From assembly GCA_009838975.1 (NCBI GenBank), contig VXQO01000158.1, forward strand, positions 1-34,623: a stretch of 34,623 nucleotides of DNA. The letters are read 5' to 3'. A program made the translations under genes and the position numbers. Shown here piece after piece: positions 25,201-33,156 of this stretch; position 1 is the stretch's first letter; every line of letters begins with the position of its first letter. Origin of the DNA: Gemmatimonadota bacterium (GTDB taxonomy: Bacteria > Gemmatimonadota > Gemmatimonadetes > Longimicrobiales > Gaopeijiaceae). Under the pieces are notes generated by a model, which saw only the letters and a list, made by a program, of their open reading frames with translations, was not told the DNA's origin and did not search any database.

Positions 25201-25324
25201 GCTCTTTGGGCGCAGGATCATCGACCCCGAAAACCGGCTGACCGCCAGCGAGACCTCCGGGTACGTCCAGACGGTTGTTCCGCACCTCACCAGCATCCTC
25301 GCGACGATGCGGCTGACCTTCTGA
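22289..25324 (+). CDS. SusC/RagA-family TonB-linked outer membrane protein
   Basis: The product has 1011 residues with an ideal ribosome site (AGGAGGTG, 6 bases before ATG). After a basic N-terminus and signal peptide (to ANAQQ, about 55) comes a carboxypeptidase-regulatory-like domain (IIRGTVLQQQTLQPVVGAQV, DGTGRFTIAGL; about 57-132). Next is a TonB-box-like LEGIVVTGTP (137-146). The plug domain (about 150-285) shows VQDLLKGAAPGVTV, GGVIRMRGVTSLSLNNQPLI, YIDGIRVNND and SIEIIKGPAAATLYGTEASN. The rest is a beta-barrel with NPDLEPERGQELELGFDAAF and aromatic strand ends, finishing LTSILATMRLTF. It would import a large substrate, such as glycan or peptide fragments, across the outer membrane with TonB energy. 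The SusD partner follows 14 bases downstream. Confidence 0.96.
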   Translation: MSANRLFRRSRSSTTGRYRDGGSRTARPYRVVLLLGALALGALTPGTPFTANAQQNIIRGTVLQQQTLQPVVGAQVVAEGTQQGSITDGTGRFTIAGLTGTQITLEVIMVGYRTARQTVPVGTTDVRILLAETAVELEGIVVTGTPGETRARTVGNAVARVSAESSLQVKPVRDVQDLLKGAAPGVTVRVGQGNVGTGGVIRMRGVTSLSLNNQPLIYIDGIRVNNDFRSGPSIRGGRQTSRINDINPEEIESIEIIKGPAAATLYGTEASNGVIQIITKRGTAGAPTWNLTVKQGVNYFADPHGRLPNNYALGASGELMEQDLYEEELAAGRNALQNGHSQGYDLSVRGGTEGVRYFASAAWDDTEGIVDYNWQKKLSARGNLQITPSDNLNATVNLGVVSSETRYGQAASGWDLMGQFIWGNPRSRDGRLRGFLRATPEAAGSIQSYSEILRATLGTTVDYRPVDWLSTRMNVGLDMTDEENSILFPRHPTGSAYFFGARSLGEKNAERKAVRNATVDFGGTADFDLTDAISSATSVGFQYFTKETEGLTGQGRIFPAPPVITIGGAAQTISSESYVANKTVGVYVQERIGFNNRLFLTGAVRGDDNSAFGQNFDFVVYPKVSATWVINEESFFNVPWVNTLKLRGAWGQAGQQPDVFAAIRLYQPATGPGDSSILTPRTIGNPDLEPERGQELELGFDAAFLDDRLGIDFTMYDQSRRNAIIASPVPPSSGFPGIRFVNVGQVDSRGIELGINAQLLQGDDVAWSLGFNLGTNDSEVVDLGEFSDLGAGAAQLHRVGYPVAAFFMRRVVSADVDGQGNVVNAMCRGEADGSTVPCDGAPRVFAGQPDPKLTGNLNSSVTLFGNLRLSAEVDFQGGHNAVTGDIAGAHHLFRNTRAILTNSHPILEAYDQISGFSWFESGFYGAGWAKLRNVSATYTLPDEMVSTIGASRAALTVSGQNLAILWQETEELFGRRIIDPENRLTASETSGYVQTVVPHLTSILATMRLTF

Positions 25325-25338
25325 TTCCGGGAGGAACC

Positions 25339-26649
25339 ATGACAAACTGCGCCAAAGGATACGGTTCAATGGATATGAGAAAGAACAAGAACGCCGCTGC
25401 CGCCGCGGGCCCGTGGTCGGCACCCTGGCGGGCCGGCGGGCTCTGCCTGGCCCTGGCCATGGGTCTGGGCGCTTGCGACGGCCTGCTGGATGTGGAAATC
25501 CCGGGTGATGTCCCGGCCGAGGCTCTCGACGATCCCGCCCTCGCCAGCGTGCTCGTGCTGAGCGCCGTAGGCGACTTCAATTGTGCGCTCACTAACTACG
25601 CGGGCGCGACCGCCGCGCTGACGGACGAGTTCATCGGCGCTGCCGGATGGATCGACTACACCGATTGGGACACCCGCAGAATCACCGCGTCGGACAACGA
25701 TCTGGGGCAGGGGGGATGCACCAATTTCGGGTTCGGGGTCTACACTCCCCTGCAGACGTCCCGGGTTCAGGCCGAGAGCAACTTCACGCGCGTCCAGGAG
25801 TTCCCGGACGGAGACGTACCCGACAAGCCCCTCAGTCTGGCCACTCTCGCTGCCTATGCCGGCTACAGCTACACGGTCCTGGGCGAAGGATTCTGCGAGC
25901 TGGCTTTCGATGAAGGACCCCTCGCCACACCCGCCGAAGCGATGAGCCGGGCAGAGAACTGGTTCGGTCAGGCGATGCAGATGGCCCAGCAGGCCGGGGC
26001 CGACGACCTGCTCAACATGGCACGCATCGGCCAGGCGCGGGTGCTCCTCAACCAGGGCAGAGCGGCGGAGGCCGCAGGGATTGCCGCCATGGTACCCGAG
26101 GGTTTCGTCAAGTACGTGGAACGGTCCGGGACGGCCGAGCGGCGGTGGAACCGGATCGCCCGGCACACCCACGGCGACTTCTACTATTCGGTAGACCCAA
26201 CGTTCCGCGACCTGGAGTTCGGCGGCACCCCCGATCCGAGGGTGGTCACCGCCGACGCCGGACGCCTGGGCCACGACGGCATCACCCCCATCGTCCTTCC
26301 GATGAAGTACACTGACGTTTCCGACCCCATCGCCCTGGCGACCTGGACGGAAGCACAGCTCATCATCGCCGAGGCGGGTGGCGGGCAGGATGCGGTGGAC
26401 ATCATCAACGCGTTGCACGCCCGCGCCAGCCTTCCCTCCTTTGCGAGCTCGGACCCGGCCGAGATCAGAAACCAGATCATCGAGGAGCGCAGCCGCGAGT
26501 TCTTCCTCGAGGGACGCCGCCAGGCCGACATGCTGCGCTACGGGATTCCCTTCCAGACGGGCTTCAACCACAAGGGGCAACCCTACGGAGACACCACCTG
26601 CTTCCCCCTCCCGGACGTGGAGCGCATCAACAACCCGAACATCGGGTGA
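25339..26649 (+). CDS. SusD/RagB-family nutrient-binding lipoprotein
   Basis: The product has 436 residues from ATG 25339 with GGGAGG upstream; ATG 25369 is a shorter alternative. The lipoprotein signal is GGLCLALAMGLGACDGLL (Cys46), an unusually long leader if the first ATG is used. Helical repeats typical of SusD follow (ARIGQARVLLNQGRAAEAAG, about 232-250), then the conserved C-terminal part IIEERSREFFLEGRRQADML, and the ending ERINNPNIG is typical of the family. It acts on the cell surface as a lid and binding subunit for the SusC pore upstream. The pair lacks neighbouring glycoside hydrolases or sulfatases. The nearest hydrolase is a convergent M20 amidohydrolase, so a peptide or amide substrate is as likely as a glycan. 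Confidence 0.94.
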   Translation: MTNCAKGYGSMDMRKNKNAAAAAGPWSAPWRAGGLCLALAMGLGACDGLLDVEIPGDVPAEALDDPALASVLVLSAVGDFNCALTNYAGATAALTDEFIGAAGWIDYTDWDTRRITASDNDLGQGGCTNFGFGVYTPLQTSRVQAESNFTRVQEFPDGDVPDKPLSLATLAAYAGYSYTVLGEGFCELAFDEGPLATPAEAMSRAENWFGQAMQMAQQAGADDLLNMARIGQARVLLNQGRAAEAAGIAAMVPEGFVKYVERSGTAERRWNRIARHTHGDFYYSVDPTFRDLEFGGTPDPRVVTADAGRLGHDGITPIVLPMKYTDVSDPIALATWTEAQLIIAEAGGGQDAVDIINALHARASLPSFASSDPAEIRNQIIEERSREFFLEGRRQADMLRYGIPFQTGFNHKGQPYGDTTCFPLPDVERINNPNIG

Positions 26650-26684
26650 GCGGCCCGGCCGACTGACGGCCGACAAGCCTGCAA

Positions 26685-26722
26685 GCCCGCGGCGGGGACC
26701 CGGGAGGTGACCCGCCGCGGGC
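26685..26722. terminator. perfect 12-bp stem-loop between convergent genes
   Basis: GCCCGCGGCGGG (26685-26696) pairs perfectly with CCCGCCGCGGGC (26711-26722) around a 14-base loop. It lies between the SusD stop (26649) and the M20 stop (26729). There is no T-run, so it may act as a bidirectional terminator or as a barrier to antisense transcription. Confidence 0.55.
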
Positions 26723-26728
26723 CAACCC

Positions 26729-28042
26729 CTACTGCGTGGCCGGCGTCCCGGCCTTCAGATAGTCCAGCAGCAGGTTGGTCATGGCGCGGATCCCGACCGG
26801 CACCGCCGAGTTGTCGGCCTGGAAGTCGGGGGTGTGGTGCCCGCCCGAGGTTCCTCCGGGAATGACCTGGCCGAGCCGGAAGAAGAAGCCCGGGACCTCG
26901 TTTGCGAAGTAGGCGAAGTCCTCGCCGCCCATGGTGGGATCGAGGTCGACGACGTTCTCCTCGCCCACGACTCTCGCCAGCGTGGGCAGCATGCGCTCGC
27001 CGAGCGCGGGGTCGTTGATCGTGGCAGGCGTGCCCCGGTCGTACTCCAGCTCGTAGGTGCCGCCGCCCGCCGCCGTAATGCCGGCCAGGATCTCACCCAT
27101 GCGCTGCTCGACCGCATCGCGCACGTCGGGGTTGTAGGTGCGCACCGTGCCTTCCATCTCGACCACGTGCGGGATGATGTTGAAGCGGGTGCCGCCCCGG
27201 ATGATCCCCACCGTCACCACACTGGGCTCGAGCGGGGGCAGGTTGCGCGACCGGATGGTCTGGAATGCGCTGACCGCCTGGGACGCCATCACGATCGGGT
27301 CGATCCCCAGATGGGGCGCGGCACCGTGGGACTGCAGCCCCAGGATGCGGATCTTGAAGTGATCCACGGCCGCGAGCGCCGGCCCGGAGGTGAATCCGAC
27401 CTTGCCCACCTCCATCTCGGCGAAGGAGTGGAGGCCGAAGATCGCGCTCGGGGCGGGATCCTGCAGGACGCCCTCGGCCACCATCATGCGCGCGCCGCCG
27501 TCCTCGCCCGGCGGGGGCCCTTCCTCGGCTGGCTGGAAGATGAACTTGACCGTCCCCGGCAGTTCATCGCGCATGCCGGCCAGCACCGACGCCACGCCCA
27601 GCTGGACCGCGACATGGATGTCGTGGCCGCACGCGTGGGACACCCCCACCTCCTGGCCCAGGTAGGTGGTGCGCACGGTGGACCGGAAGGGGTAGGGCGT
27701 CATCTCGGTGACGGGGAGCGCGTCCATGTCGGCGCGCACCGCCACCACGGGCCCGGGGCGGCCGCCACGCAGGATGCCCACCACACCGGTGTGCGCGATC
27801 CCCGTGTGCACCTCGTCGAAGCCGAGCGCGCGCAGGTGGTCGGCGACCAGCGCGGCCGTGTTGAATTCGCGGTTGCCGAGCTCGGGGTACTGGTGGATGT
27901 GCTCGCGCAGGCGAATGATCGTGTCCTGGACGGTGGCCACCAGCTCGTCGACCCGCGCGTCCTGGGCCCCCGCGGGCGCCGGCGCCGCAGCCAGGACAGG
28001 CAGAGCAGCGCAGAACACCCGAACAACAGTCGAACGCGTCAT
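26729..28042 (-). CDS. M20-family amidohydrolase (IAA-amino-acid hydrolase/carboxypeptidase type), secreted
   Basis: The product has 437 residues with a signal peptide (TVVRVFCAALPVLAAAPAPA, cleavage near AGAQ). The amidohydrolase core shows REHIHQYPELGNREFNTA, VAVRADMDALPVTE, SHACGHDIHVAVQLG with C138 and H140, IFQPAEEGPPPGEDGG with E173-E174, GLHS with H205, then MGGEDFAYFANEVPGFFFRLG and HHTPDF. These are the metal ligands and catalytic Glu of the M20D group, which cleaves N-acyl or amide-linked amino acids. The signal peptide places it in the periplasm, consistent with scavenging. Its ATG shares one base with the stop of the MBL-fold gene (TGATG), so the two are translationally coupled. 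Confidence 0.94.
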   Translation of the reverse strand: MTRSTVVRVFCAALPVLAAAPAPAGAQDARVDELVATVQDTIIRLREHIHQYPELGNREFNTAALVADHLRALGFDEVHTGIAHTGVVGILRGGRPGPVVAVRADMDALPVTEMTPYPFRSTVRTTYLGQEVGVSHACGHDIHVAVQLGVASVLAGMRDELPGTVKFIFQPAEEGPPPGEDGGARMMVAEGVLQDPAPSAIFGLHSFAEMEVGKVGFTSGPALAAVDHFKIRILGLQSHGAAPHLGIDPIVMASQAVSAFQTIRSRNLPPLEPSVVTVGIIRGGTRFNIIPHVVEMEGTVRTYNPDVRDAVEQRMGEILAGITAAGGGTYELEYDRGTPATINDPALGERMLPTLARVVGEENVVDLDPTMGGEDFAYFANEVPGFFFRLGQVIPGGTSGGHHTPDFQADNSAVPVGIRAMTNLLLDYLKAGTPATQ

Positions 28043-28962
28043 CAGTTTCCTCCAGTCAGGCTGAAATAGACCGCCCGGACGAAGCGCCCGCCGGCATCCT
28101 CTCCCCAGGTGGCGTCCAGATCCGAGGTGGGTGCTGCGGCTACCACCTCGTCCTCGCTGCGGCCGTCGGCAACCATGCTCGCAACGCGCAGCCTCACCGT
28201 CTCCAGCATGTCCCGGTACTCGCGCAGGTGCTCGGCCGACGCAAGCTCCCCTTGCCCCGGAATGATCCGCGTGTCGTCGTTCGACTGCTCCAGCACGAAG
28301 TTCGCCGCCGCGATCACGCCATCGACCCCGCCCCCGCTGTCCACATCGACGAACGGATAGCGTCCGCGGAAGAAGGTGTCGCCCATGTGGAAGACGTTCG
28401 CGCGCGCGAAGTGCACGATCGCGTCGCCGTCTGTGTGCGCGGTCCCGATGTGCGTGACCCGGATGTGCCGCCCGTTCCAGTGGAACTGCACGCCCTCGTC
28501 GAAGGTCACCACCGGCAGCGCGGCCCGCGGCGCCTGAGCCGAGCGCCCGACCAGGTCCGCGAACTCCGCCGGGTTCATCCGCCGGTACACGTTCCGGTGA
28601 GCCACGATCATGGCACCCGCCTCGCCCAGATTCTCGTTGCCCCCCGTGTGATCGCCATGCCAGTGGGTATTCAGCACCCAGCGCACGGGGTGGTCGGATA
28701 CCTCCGCCACCGCCGCCTGGATCTTCGCCGTCAGGGGAGCGAACTGGTCGTCGATGAGGAAAGCGCCGTCCTCACCCACTGAAAGCCCCATGTTGCCTCC
28801 CCTGCCCATCAGCATGAAGAGATCGCCTTCCAGCTCGATCGTCTCGATCACCACATCGGCCATGTCCTGCTGCGCGGCGAGCGTCGGCGCACCGGTCGCG
28901 CACACCGCCGCGAGCACCGACACGACGGCCGCGCATCTCATTCCCTGCCACAAAGTGGTCAT
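28042..28962 (-). CDS. secreted MBL-fold metallohydrolase
   Basis: The product has 306 residues from ATG 28962, chosen for GGAG 8 bases upstream and the following signal peptide (CAAVVSVLAAVCATGAPTLA, AAQQ). The metallo-beta-lactamase-fold zinc motif HxHxDH is at H100-W-H102-G-D104-H105 in NTHWHGDHTGGNENL. A later HIGTAHTDGDAIVHF and NVFHMGDTFF supply the other His/Asp ligands, and RIIPGQGELAS the late loop. It resembles the secreted 'quinoprotein relay'/cyclase-like MBL proteins of unknown substrate. It is probably a periplasmic hydrolase, such as an esterase or lactonase; antibiotic hydrolysis cannot be claimed. It is the first of a two-gene operon with the M20 hydrolase. The 239 bases upstream (28963-29201) are divergent regulatory space with no clear promoter seen. 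Confidence 0.92.
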   Translation of the reverse strand: MTTLWQGMRCAAVVSVLAAVCATGAPTLAAQQDMADVVIETIELEGDLFMLMGRGGNMGLSVGEDGAFLIDDQFAPLTAKIQAAVAEVSDHPVRWVLNTHWHGDHTGGNENLGEAGAMIVAHRNVYRRMNPAEFADLVGRSAQAPRAALPVVTFDEGVQFHWNGRHIRVTHIGTAHTDGDAIVHFARANVFHMGDTFFRGRYPFVDVDSGGGVDGVIAAANFVLEQSNDDTRIIPGQGELASAEHLREYRDMLETVRLRVASMVADGRSEDEVVAAAPTSDLDATWGEDAGGRFVRAVYFSLTGGN

Positions 28963-29201
28963 CCTCGGCTCCTTCTTCGGGAATCCGACGCGGACAACGG
29001 CACCGGACGTTGAGGAGATCGGCGCGGGCGTGAGCGCCGACTCGACTGTATTGTTAATCATTGCGCGACGGAACCCGGTCGGGCAACGCCAAAGAGGTGT
29101 TTTGGAAGTACAGGGCGACGTGACCGCACCGGCGGGCATCCCCACAATGGAATGCCGGGTTTCCGGGCACCACCGCGAATGCAGAATGGAGGTTGCACCC
29201 A

Positions 29202-30038
29202 ATGCTTCGATCCCTTCCCCTGGCTGCCCTCGCCGTTCTCGCCACGGGCTGCGGCGATTCCGCACCGGCCGACGACGCCGCGCCCGCAGACGCCACCTCT
29301 CCCGGCCCCGATCTCCCGGCAGCCATCGCCGGTGCCGGCGGCGAGTTGGAGGGCACCGACCTGCACTATGTGGACGGCGACGCGCTGACCACCGGCTACC
29401 TTGCCGTCCCGGATGGTGCCGGACCGTTCCCCGCGCTGGTCATCATCCACGAGTGGAACGGCCTCCAGGACCGCGTCCGCCAGCTCGCCGACGACTTCGC
29501 GGACGAGGGGTACGTGACCCTCGCGGCCGACCTCTTCCAGGGCCGCACCGGGTCCAACCGCGAGGAGAACATGGCGCTGGTACAGGAGGCGCAGGCGGAC
29601 CAGGCCGGGATGATCGCCAACCTCAACGCAGCCGTGGCCTACCTGAAGGGGCGCCCCGACGTGACCGGAAGGGTCGGCGCGATGGGATGGTGCTTCGGCG
29701 GCGGGGTGGCGCTCTCGTTCGGTCTCGACGGCGACAACCACGAGGCCACCGCGATCTTCTACGGCCGCCTGGTCGACGACCCCGAAGTCGTGGCTCGCCT
29801 GGACCATGAGGTGTACGGGACCTTCGCGGCGCTAGACCAGGGCCCCTCGCCGGAGTCCGTCGCCGCCTTCGAGGCCGCGCTCCAGTCCGCCGGGATCGAG
29901 AACGACCTGCACATCTACGACGACGTGGGTCACGGCTTCTGGCTGCGCGTCGACGAGGACCCGGAAGTGCGCACCGCGCCGGCGGAGGACGCCTGGCAGC
30001 GGCTGAAGGCGTACCTGGATCGGACGCTGGGATCATGA
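29202..30038 (+). CDS. dienelactone hydrolase-family lipoprotein
   Basis: The product has 278 residues from ATG 29202, with GGAGG 9 bases upstream; a TTG at 29193 is in frame but less likely. The lipoprotein signal MLRSLPLAALAVLATGC places the lipidated Cys at 17, followed by an Ala/Asp/Pro-rich linker. The alpha/beta-hydrolase fold carries the dienelactone hydrolase triad: Cys164 in GAMGWCFGGGVALS, Asp212 in FAALDQGPSPESV and His244 in DDVGHGFWLRV. Glu84 in ALVIIHEWNGLQD is also conserved. A Cys nucleophile (not Ser) distinguishes this family. It probably hydrolyses lactones or esters in the periplasm. It stands alone, divergent from the MBL-fold gene. Confidence 0.92.
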   Translation: MLRSLPLAALAVLATGCGDSAPADDAAPADATSPGPDLPAAIAGAGGELEGTDLHYVDGDALTTGYLAVPDGAGPFPALVIIHEWNGLQDRVRQLADDFADEGYVTLAADLFQGRTGSNREENMALVQEAQADQAGMIANLNAAVAYLKGRPDVTGRVGAMGWCFGGGVALSFGLDGDNHEATAIFYGRLVDDPEVVARLDHEVYGTFAALDQGPSPESVAAFEAALQSAGIENDLHIYDDVGHGFWLRVDEDPEVRTAPAEDAWQRLKAYLDRTLGS

Positions 30039-30189
30039 GACGGCCGGGGTGTCCTCCCGGGGTGACGCGGGTGTCCCCGAACCGGCCGCGCCGCCCCGAT
30101 TCGGCACCCCTGGGCGCCGCAAACCATGCCCGTCGCGTCCGGTACGCTTCTTGCGGAACGGTGGCGGGAACTCCAACGAGGAGGACGGT

Positions 30190-30975
30190 ATGAATCACCT
30201 TGAAATCGGAATCACCCGGACCGTACTCGGGCTGTTCGCCGCCCTGGCGTTGCTCGGCGCGACCGGGTACGAGCCTCTGGCCGCCCAGAGCGGAGGGAGC
30301 GGCTTTCTCTTCGGGAACCCCCGAGCGACGCTGACCTTCAAGGGCGGCGTCAGCCTACCACGCGCGGCCGGCGGCAACGGCCAGCAGAGCCTCTGGGACC
30401 TGACCCGGGAAGAACTCACCGTGGAGACCGCGGATCTGCGCGGTGCGTCGATCATCGGCGAGCTCGCGGTGCGAGCCTCCGAGCGCCTCGACGTCACCCT
30501 CGCGGTCGGCTATTCGGCCAGCGAAACGCGTTCGGAGTTTCGTGACTGGGAGGGCTCGGACGGCCTCCCCATCGAGCAGACCACGAGATTCACGACCACC
30601 CCCGTGACCGCGGGAGTCAAGGCCTACCTGTTCGAAAGAGGCCGCTCCGTGGGCAGCCTGGCGTGGATCCCGCGTACCTGGAATCCCTACGTCGGAGTGG
30701 CCGGTGGATTGGTCAGCTACAGCTTCCGGCAGCACGGTGAATTCGTGCACTACGACACCTACGACATCTTCCAGGACGACTACTTTTCCCGGGACAGGGC
30801 GCCTACGGTCCATTTCCTCGGCGGAATGGAGATGAGCGTCAACCGGCACGTGCTTCTGGTCGGCGAGGCCCGGTACGGTTTCGCCAGCGCGCCATTGAGC
30901 GAGGACTTCGTGGGATTCCCCGACCTGGATCTGGCTGGATTCCAGGCGACTGCGGGAATCTCCTTGCGGTGGTAG
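30190..30975 (+). CDS. outer-membrane beta-barrel-like protein
   Basis: The product has 261 residues from ATG 30190, with GAGGAGG about 6 bases upstream. A signal peptide (TVLGLFAALALLGATGYEPL, ending AAQS) is followed by alternating amphipathic strands: RATLTFKGGVSLP, SIIGELAVRASERLDVTLAV, PVTAGVKAYLFERG, PYVGVAGGLVSYSF, HVLLVGEARYGFAS and the terminal FQATAGISLRW. The final aromatic residue (W) and glycine-rich strands fit an 8- to 10-stranded barrel such as the OmpA/OmpW-like group. No specific family is recognised. It is followed 68 bases later by the Gly/Tyr-rich exoprotein on the same strand and may be co-transcribed with it. Confidence 0.82.
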   Translation: MNHLEIGITRTVLGLFAALALLGATGYEPLAAQSGGSGFLFGNPRATLTFKGGVSLPRAAGGNGQQSLWDLTREELTVETADLRGASIIGELAVRASERLDVTLAVGYSASETRSEFRDWEGSDGLPIEQTTRFTTTPVTAGVKAYLFERGRSVGSLAWIPRTWNPYVGVAGGLVSYSFRQHGEFVHYDTYDIFQDDYFSRDRAPTVHFLGGMEMSVNRHVLLVGEARYGFASAPLSEDFVGFPDLDLAGFQATAGISLRW

Positions 30976-31043
30976 GGATGACTCACAAGATTGCAACTGC
31001 GCGAAAGAGGGAAATCGCGATGCGGTACTCGAAAGGAGCAGTC

Positions 31044-32351
31044 ATGGACAGGAAGAGCTTCAGCAACGGTATTCGAGCCGGTTTCGGTGCCCTGGCCCTG
31101 GCGGTCGTGCCCGGATCGGCGTTTGCCCAGGAAGCCGAAACCCGGCTGGGATGGCAGCCCTATCTCGGGTGCTGGGCGCAGCCCGCGCACCTCGTCGAGG
31201 TCGACCGGCCGGAGGGCGAGGAGGCGGACGAGGGCGTTCTCTGCTTCGTGGCCTCCGGGAGCGATGTCGAGATGCTCACGATCGCGAACGGTGTGATCAC
31301 CCACAGGGAGCCCTTCCCCGCGGACGGGCAGCCGCGCACGGTGGAGCAGGACGGGTGCCGCGGCACCGAAACCGCGCGCTTCTCCGACGACCAGCGGCGG
31401 ATCTACACGACTTCCGAAGCGACTTGCGAGGACGGGGCACTGCGCCGCAGCACCGGGATCATCTCCATGCCGAGTCTCTCCGAATGGCTGGACGTACGCG
31501 CCATGGAGGTGGACGGTCGTGCCACCGCGTGGTCCCAGTGGTATCAGCGCACCAGTACGGACGTACTGGAGGATCTCGGGATCGAGAGCGGCCAGTTCGA
31601 GACGCCCCTGGCCGTCAGGGGAGCCTCGATGTACGCCGCCGCCAGGATCATGATCGACGACGTAATCGACGCGAGCATGAACGCGCATCCGAAGGCCGTC
31701 GAGGCCTGGCTGGCCGAGGTCGGGCAGCCCTTTGCGCGGCTGGACGCCGAACAGCTGGTTCGCCTGGCCGACGCCGGCGTGCCCGGTGGGGTCATCGACG
31801 TGGTCGTCGCGGTCTCTTTCCCGGAGAGGTTCGCGCTGAACCGCCAGGACGCCTACGCGGACCGTGGCGACGCGATCTATCCGCGCACCGTCTGGCTGCA
31901 GCGCGACTACGGTCCGTTCGGCTACGGCTACATGAGCCGCTACGGGTACTACAGCCCCTACGGCTACTATGGGAGCCGCTACGGCGGCGGCTATTGGGGG
32001 GGCGGCTACTACGGGTGGGGCGGCGGCTACTACACTCCCGTGGTCGTCGACGTGACGCGCACCGAGCGACAGGGCGGTGGCAGGGTCATCGCCGGCAGGG
32101 GCTACAGTGGGGGCCGGTCCACGGCCCGAGGCCCGGCTAGGAGCGCGGGCGGCGCGTGGATGGGCGGCTCGGCCGGCTATCGCGGTTCCGGCGCCGCGGT
32201 CTCCAGCGGTGGCGGCAGCGGGGGTTCGCGCTCGGCCAGGCCGCGCGGCGGTTCCAGCGGCAGCTCCAGACCCTCGATTTCGGGCACGTCATCGCGAAGC
32301 GGAGGCAGCAGCAGCGGCCGCACGGCCAGGCGCCGAGGCGGAAGTAGCTAG
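31044..32351 (+). CDS. exoprotein with Gly/Tyr-rich and Gly/Ser/Arg-rich C-terminal half
   Basis: The product has 435 residues from ATG 31044, where AAGGAG lies 6 bases upstream. Starts at 30969, 30978 and 31020 would put 8-25 residues before the signal peptide (FGALALAVVPGSAFAQE). Residues 30-160 form a globular part with several Cys (YLGCWAQPA, LCFVASG, DGCRGTE, EATCEDG). Residues 170-290 look helical. From about 291 the sequence is low complexity: first Gly/Tyr (GYGYMSRYGYYSPYGYYGSR), then Gly/Ser/Arg to the end. Such tails occur in adhesive, structural or phase-separating surface proteins. No family is recognised. It ends just before a strong terminator. Confidence 0.82.
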   Translation: MDRKSFSNGIRAGFGALALAVVPGSAFAQEAETRLGWQPYLGCWAQPAHLVEVDRPEGEEADEGVLCFVASGSDVEMLTIANGVITHREPFPADGQPRTVEQDGCRGTETARFSDDQRRIYTTSEATCEDGALRRSTGIISMPSLSEWLDVRAMEVDGRATAWSQWYQRTSTDVLEDLGIESGQFETPLAVRGASMYAAARIMIDDVIDASMNAHPKAVEAWLAEVGQPFARLDAEQLVRLADAGVPGGVIDVVVAVSFPERFALNRQDAYADRGDAIYPRTVWLQRDYGPFGYGYMSRYGYYSPYGYYGSRYGGGYWGGGYYGWGGGYYTPVVVDVTRTERQGGGRVIAGRGYSGGRSTARGPARSAGGAWMGGSAGYRGSGAAVSSGGGSGGSRSARPRGGSSGSSRPSISGTSSRSGGSSSGRTARRRGGSS

Positions 32352-32378
32352 ACACCGGCCGGGATCCCAGCCACATTG

Positions 32379-32415
32379 GGGCTCTCGCGCCCGCCTGGGC
32401 GCGGGAGCCCTTTTT
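32379..32415 (+). terminator. strong rho-independent terminator
   Basis: A 14-base-pair stem (32379-32392 with 32397-32410, one T-G wobble) with a 4-base loop is followed by TTTTT (32411-32415). It lies 27 bases after the exoprotein stop and ends 15 bases before the ATG of the CcdA-like gene. Either that gene has a promoter overlapping this hairpin or it depends on read-through. Confidence 0.9.
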
Positions 32416-32430
32416 CTATCCGAGGAGCGC

Positions 32431-33156
32431 ATGGCTCCCCTGCTTCAACTGAGTGACACGGGCGGGCTCTCGGAAGCCCTGGCGTCCAGTCCGCTGCTGG
32501 CGCTGGTCGTTCTGTTCGGCGCGGGCGTCGCGATCAGCCTGACCCCGTGCGTGTATCCGATGATCCCCATCACCGCGTCGGTCATCTCAGGGACGGCGCG
32601 CGAAGGTCAGCCCTGGAGCCGCACCCTGGGACTGACCCTGACCTACGTCGTCGGGCTCGCGATGCTCTACGCCTTCCTGGGGATGCTCGCCGGACTCACC
32701 GGGACCCTCTTCGGCACCGTCGGAGCGAGCCCCTGGGCGCTGCTGGCGATCGGGAACCTGCTCCTGCTCTTCGCCCTGGCGATGTTCGATGTCATTCCGA
32801 TCAGGGTTCCGCAGCGCCTGATGACGTGGGCGGGGAGCCGGGGAGGTGGATCGTACGGGGCCGTCTTCGTGCTGGGAGCCACATCGGGCGTGGTCGCGGC
32901 GCCCTGCGGGGCTCCGGCCTTCGCCGCGGTGCTGGCGTGGGTGGCGGCCACGCGGGCAGGGTTAATGGGATTCGTCTACCTTTTCGTCTTCTCCCTGGGA
33001 ATGACCGCGCTTCTCGTCGCGGTCGGTCTCTTTTCGGGCACGCTTTCGCGGCTGCCGAAGTCGGGGCAGTGGATGGTGACCGTCAAGCGCGTGGCGGCGG
33101 TGATCATGCTCGGCGTCGCGCAGTACTATTTCATTCAGGCCGGATACAACCTGTGA
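32431..33156 (+). CDS. CcdA/DsbD-type transmembrane electron transporter
   Basis: The product has 241 residues with about six membrane helices, and GAGGAG lies 4 bases before the ATG. The paired cysteines that shuttle electrons across the inner membrane are present: C40 in ISLTPCVYPMIPIT and C159 in VVAAPCGAPAF. The Pro-rich flanks (TPCVYPMIP) are more like the DsbD membrane domain than minimal CcdA. It has no thioredoxin domains of its own; the thioredoxin-like gene that follows overlaps its stop by 4 bases (GTGA) and may be its periplasmic partner. The role inferred is delivery of reducing power from cytoplasmic thioredoxin to periplasmic thiol proteins. Confidence 0.92.
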   Translation: MAPLLQLSDTGGLSEALASSPLLALVVLFGAGVAISLTPCVYPMIPITASVISGTAREGQPWSRTLGLTLTYVVGLAMLYAFLGMLAGLTGTLFGTVGASPWALLAIGNLLLLFALAMFDVIPIRVPQRLMTWAGSRGGGSYGAVFVLGATSGVVAAPCGAPAFAAVLAWVAATRAGLMGFVYLFVFSLGMTALLVAVGLFSGTLSRLPKSGQWMVTVKRVAAVIMLGVAQYYFIQAGYNL

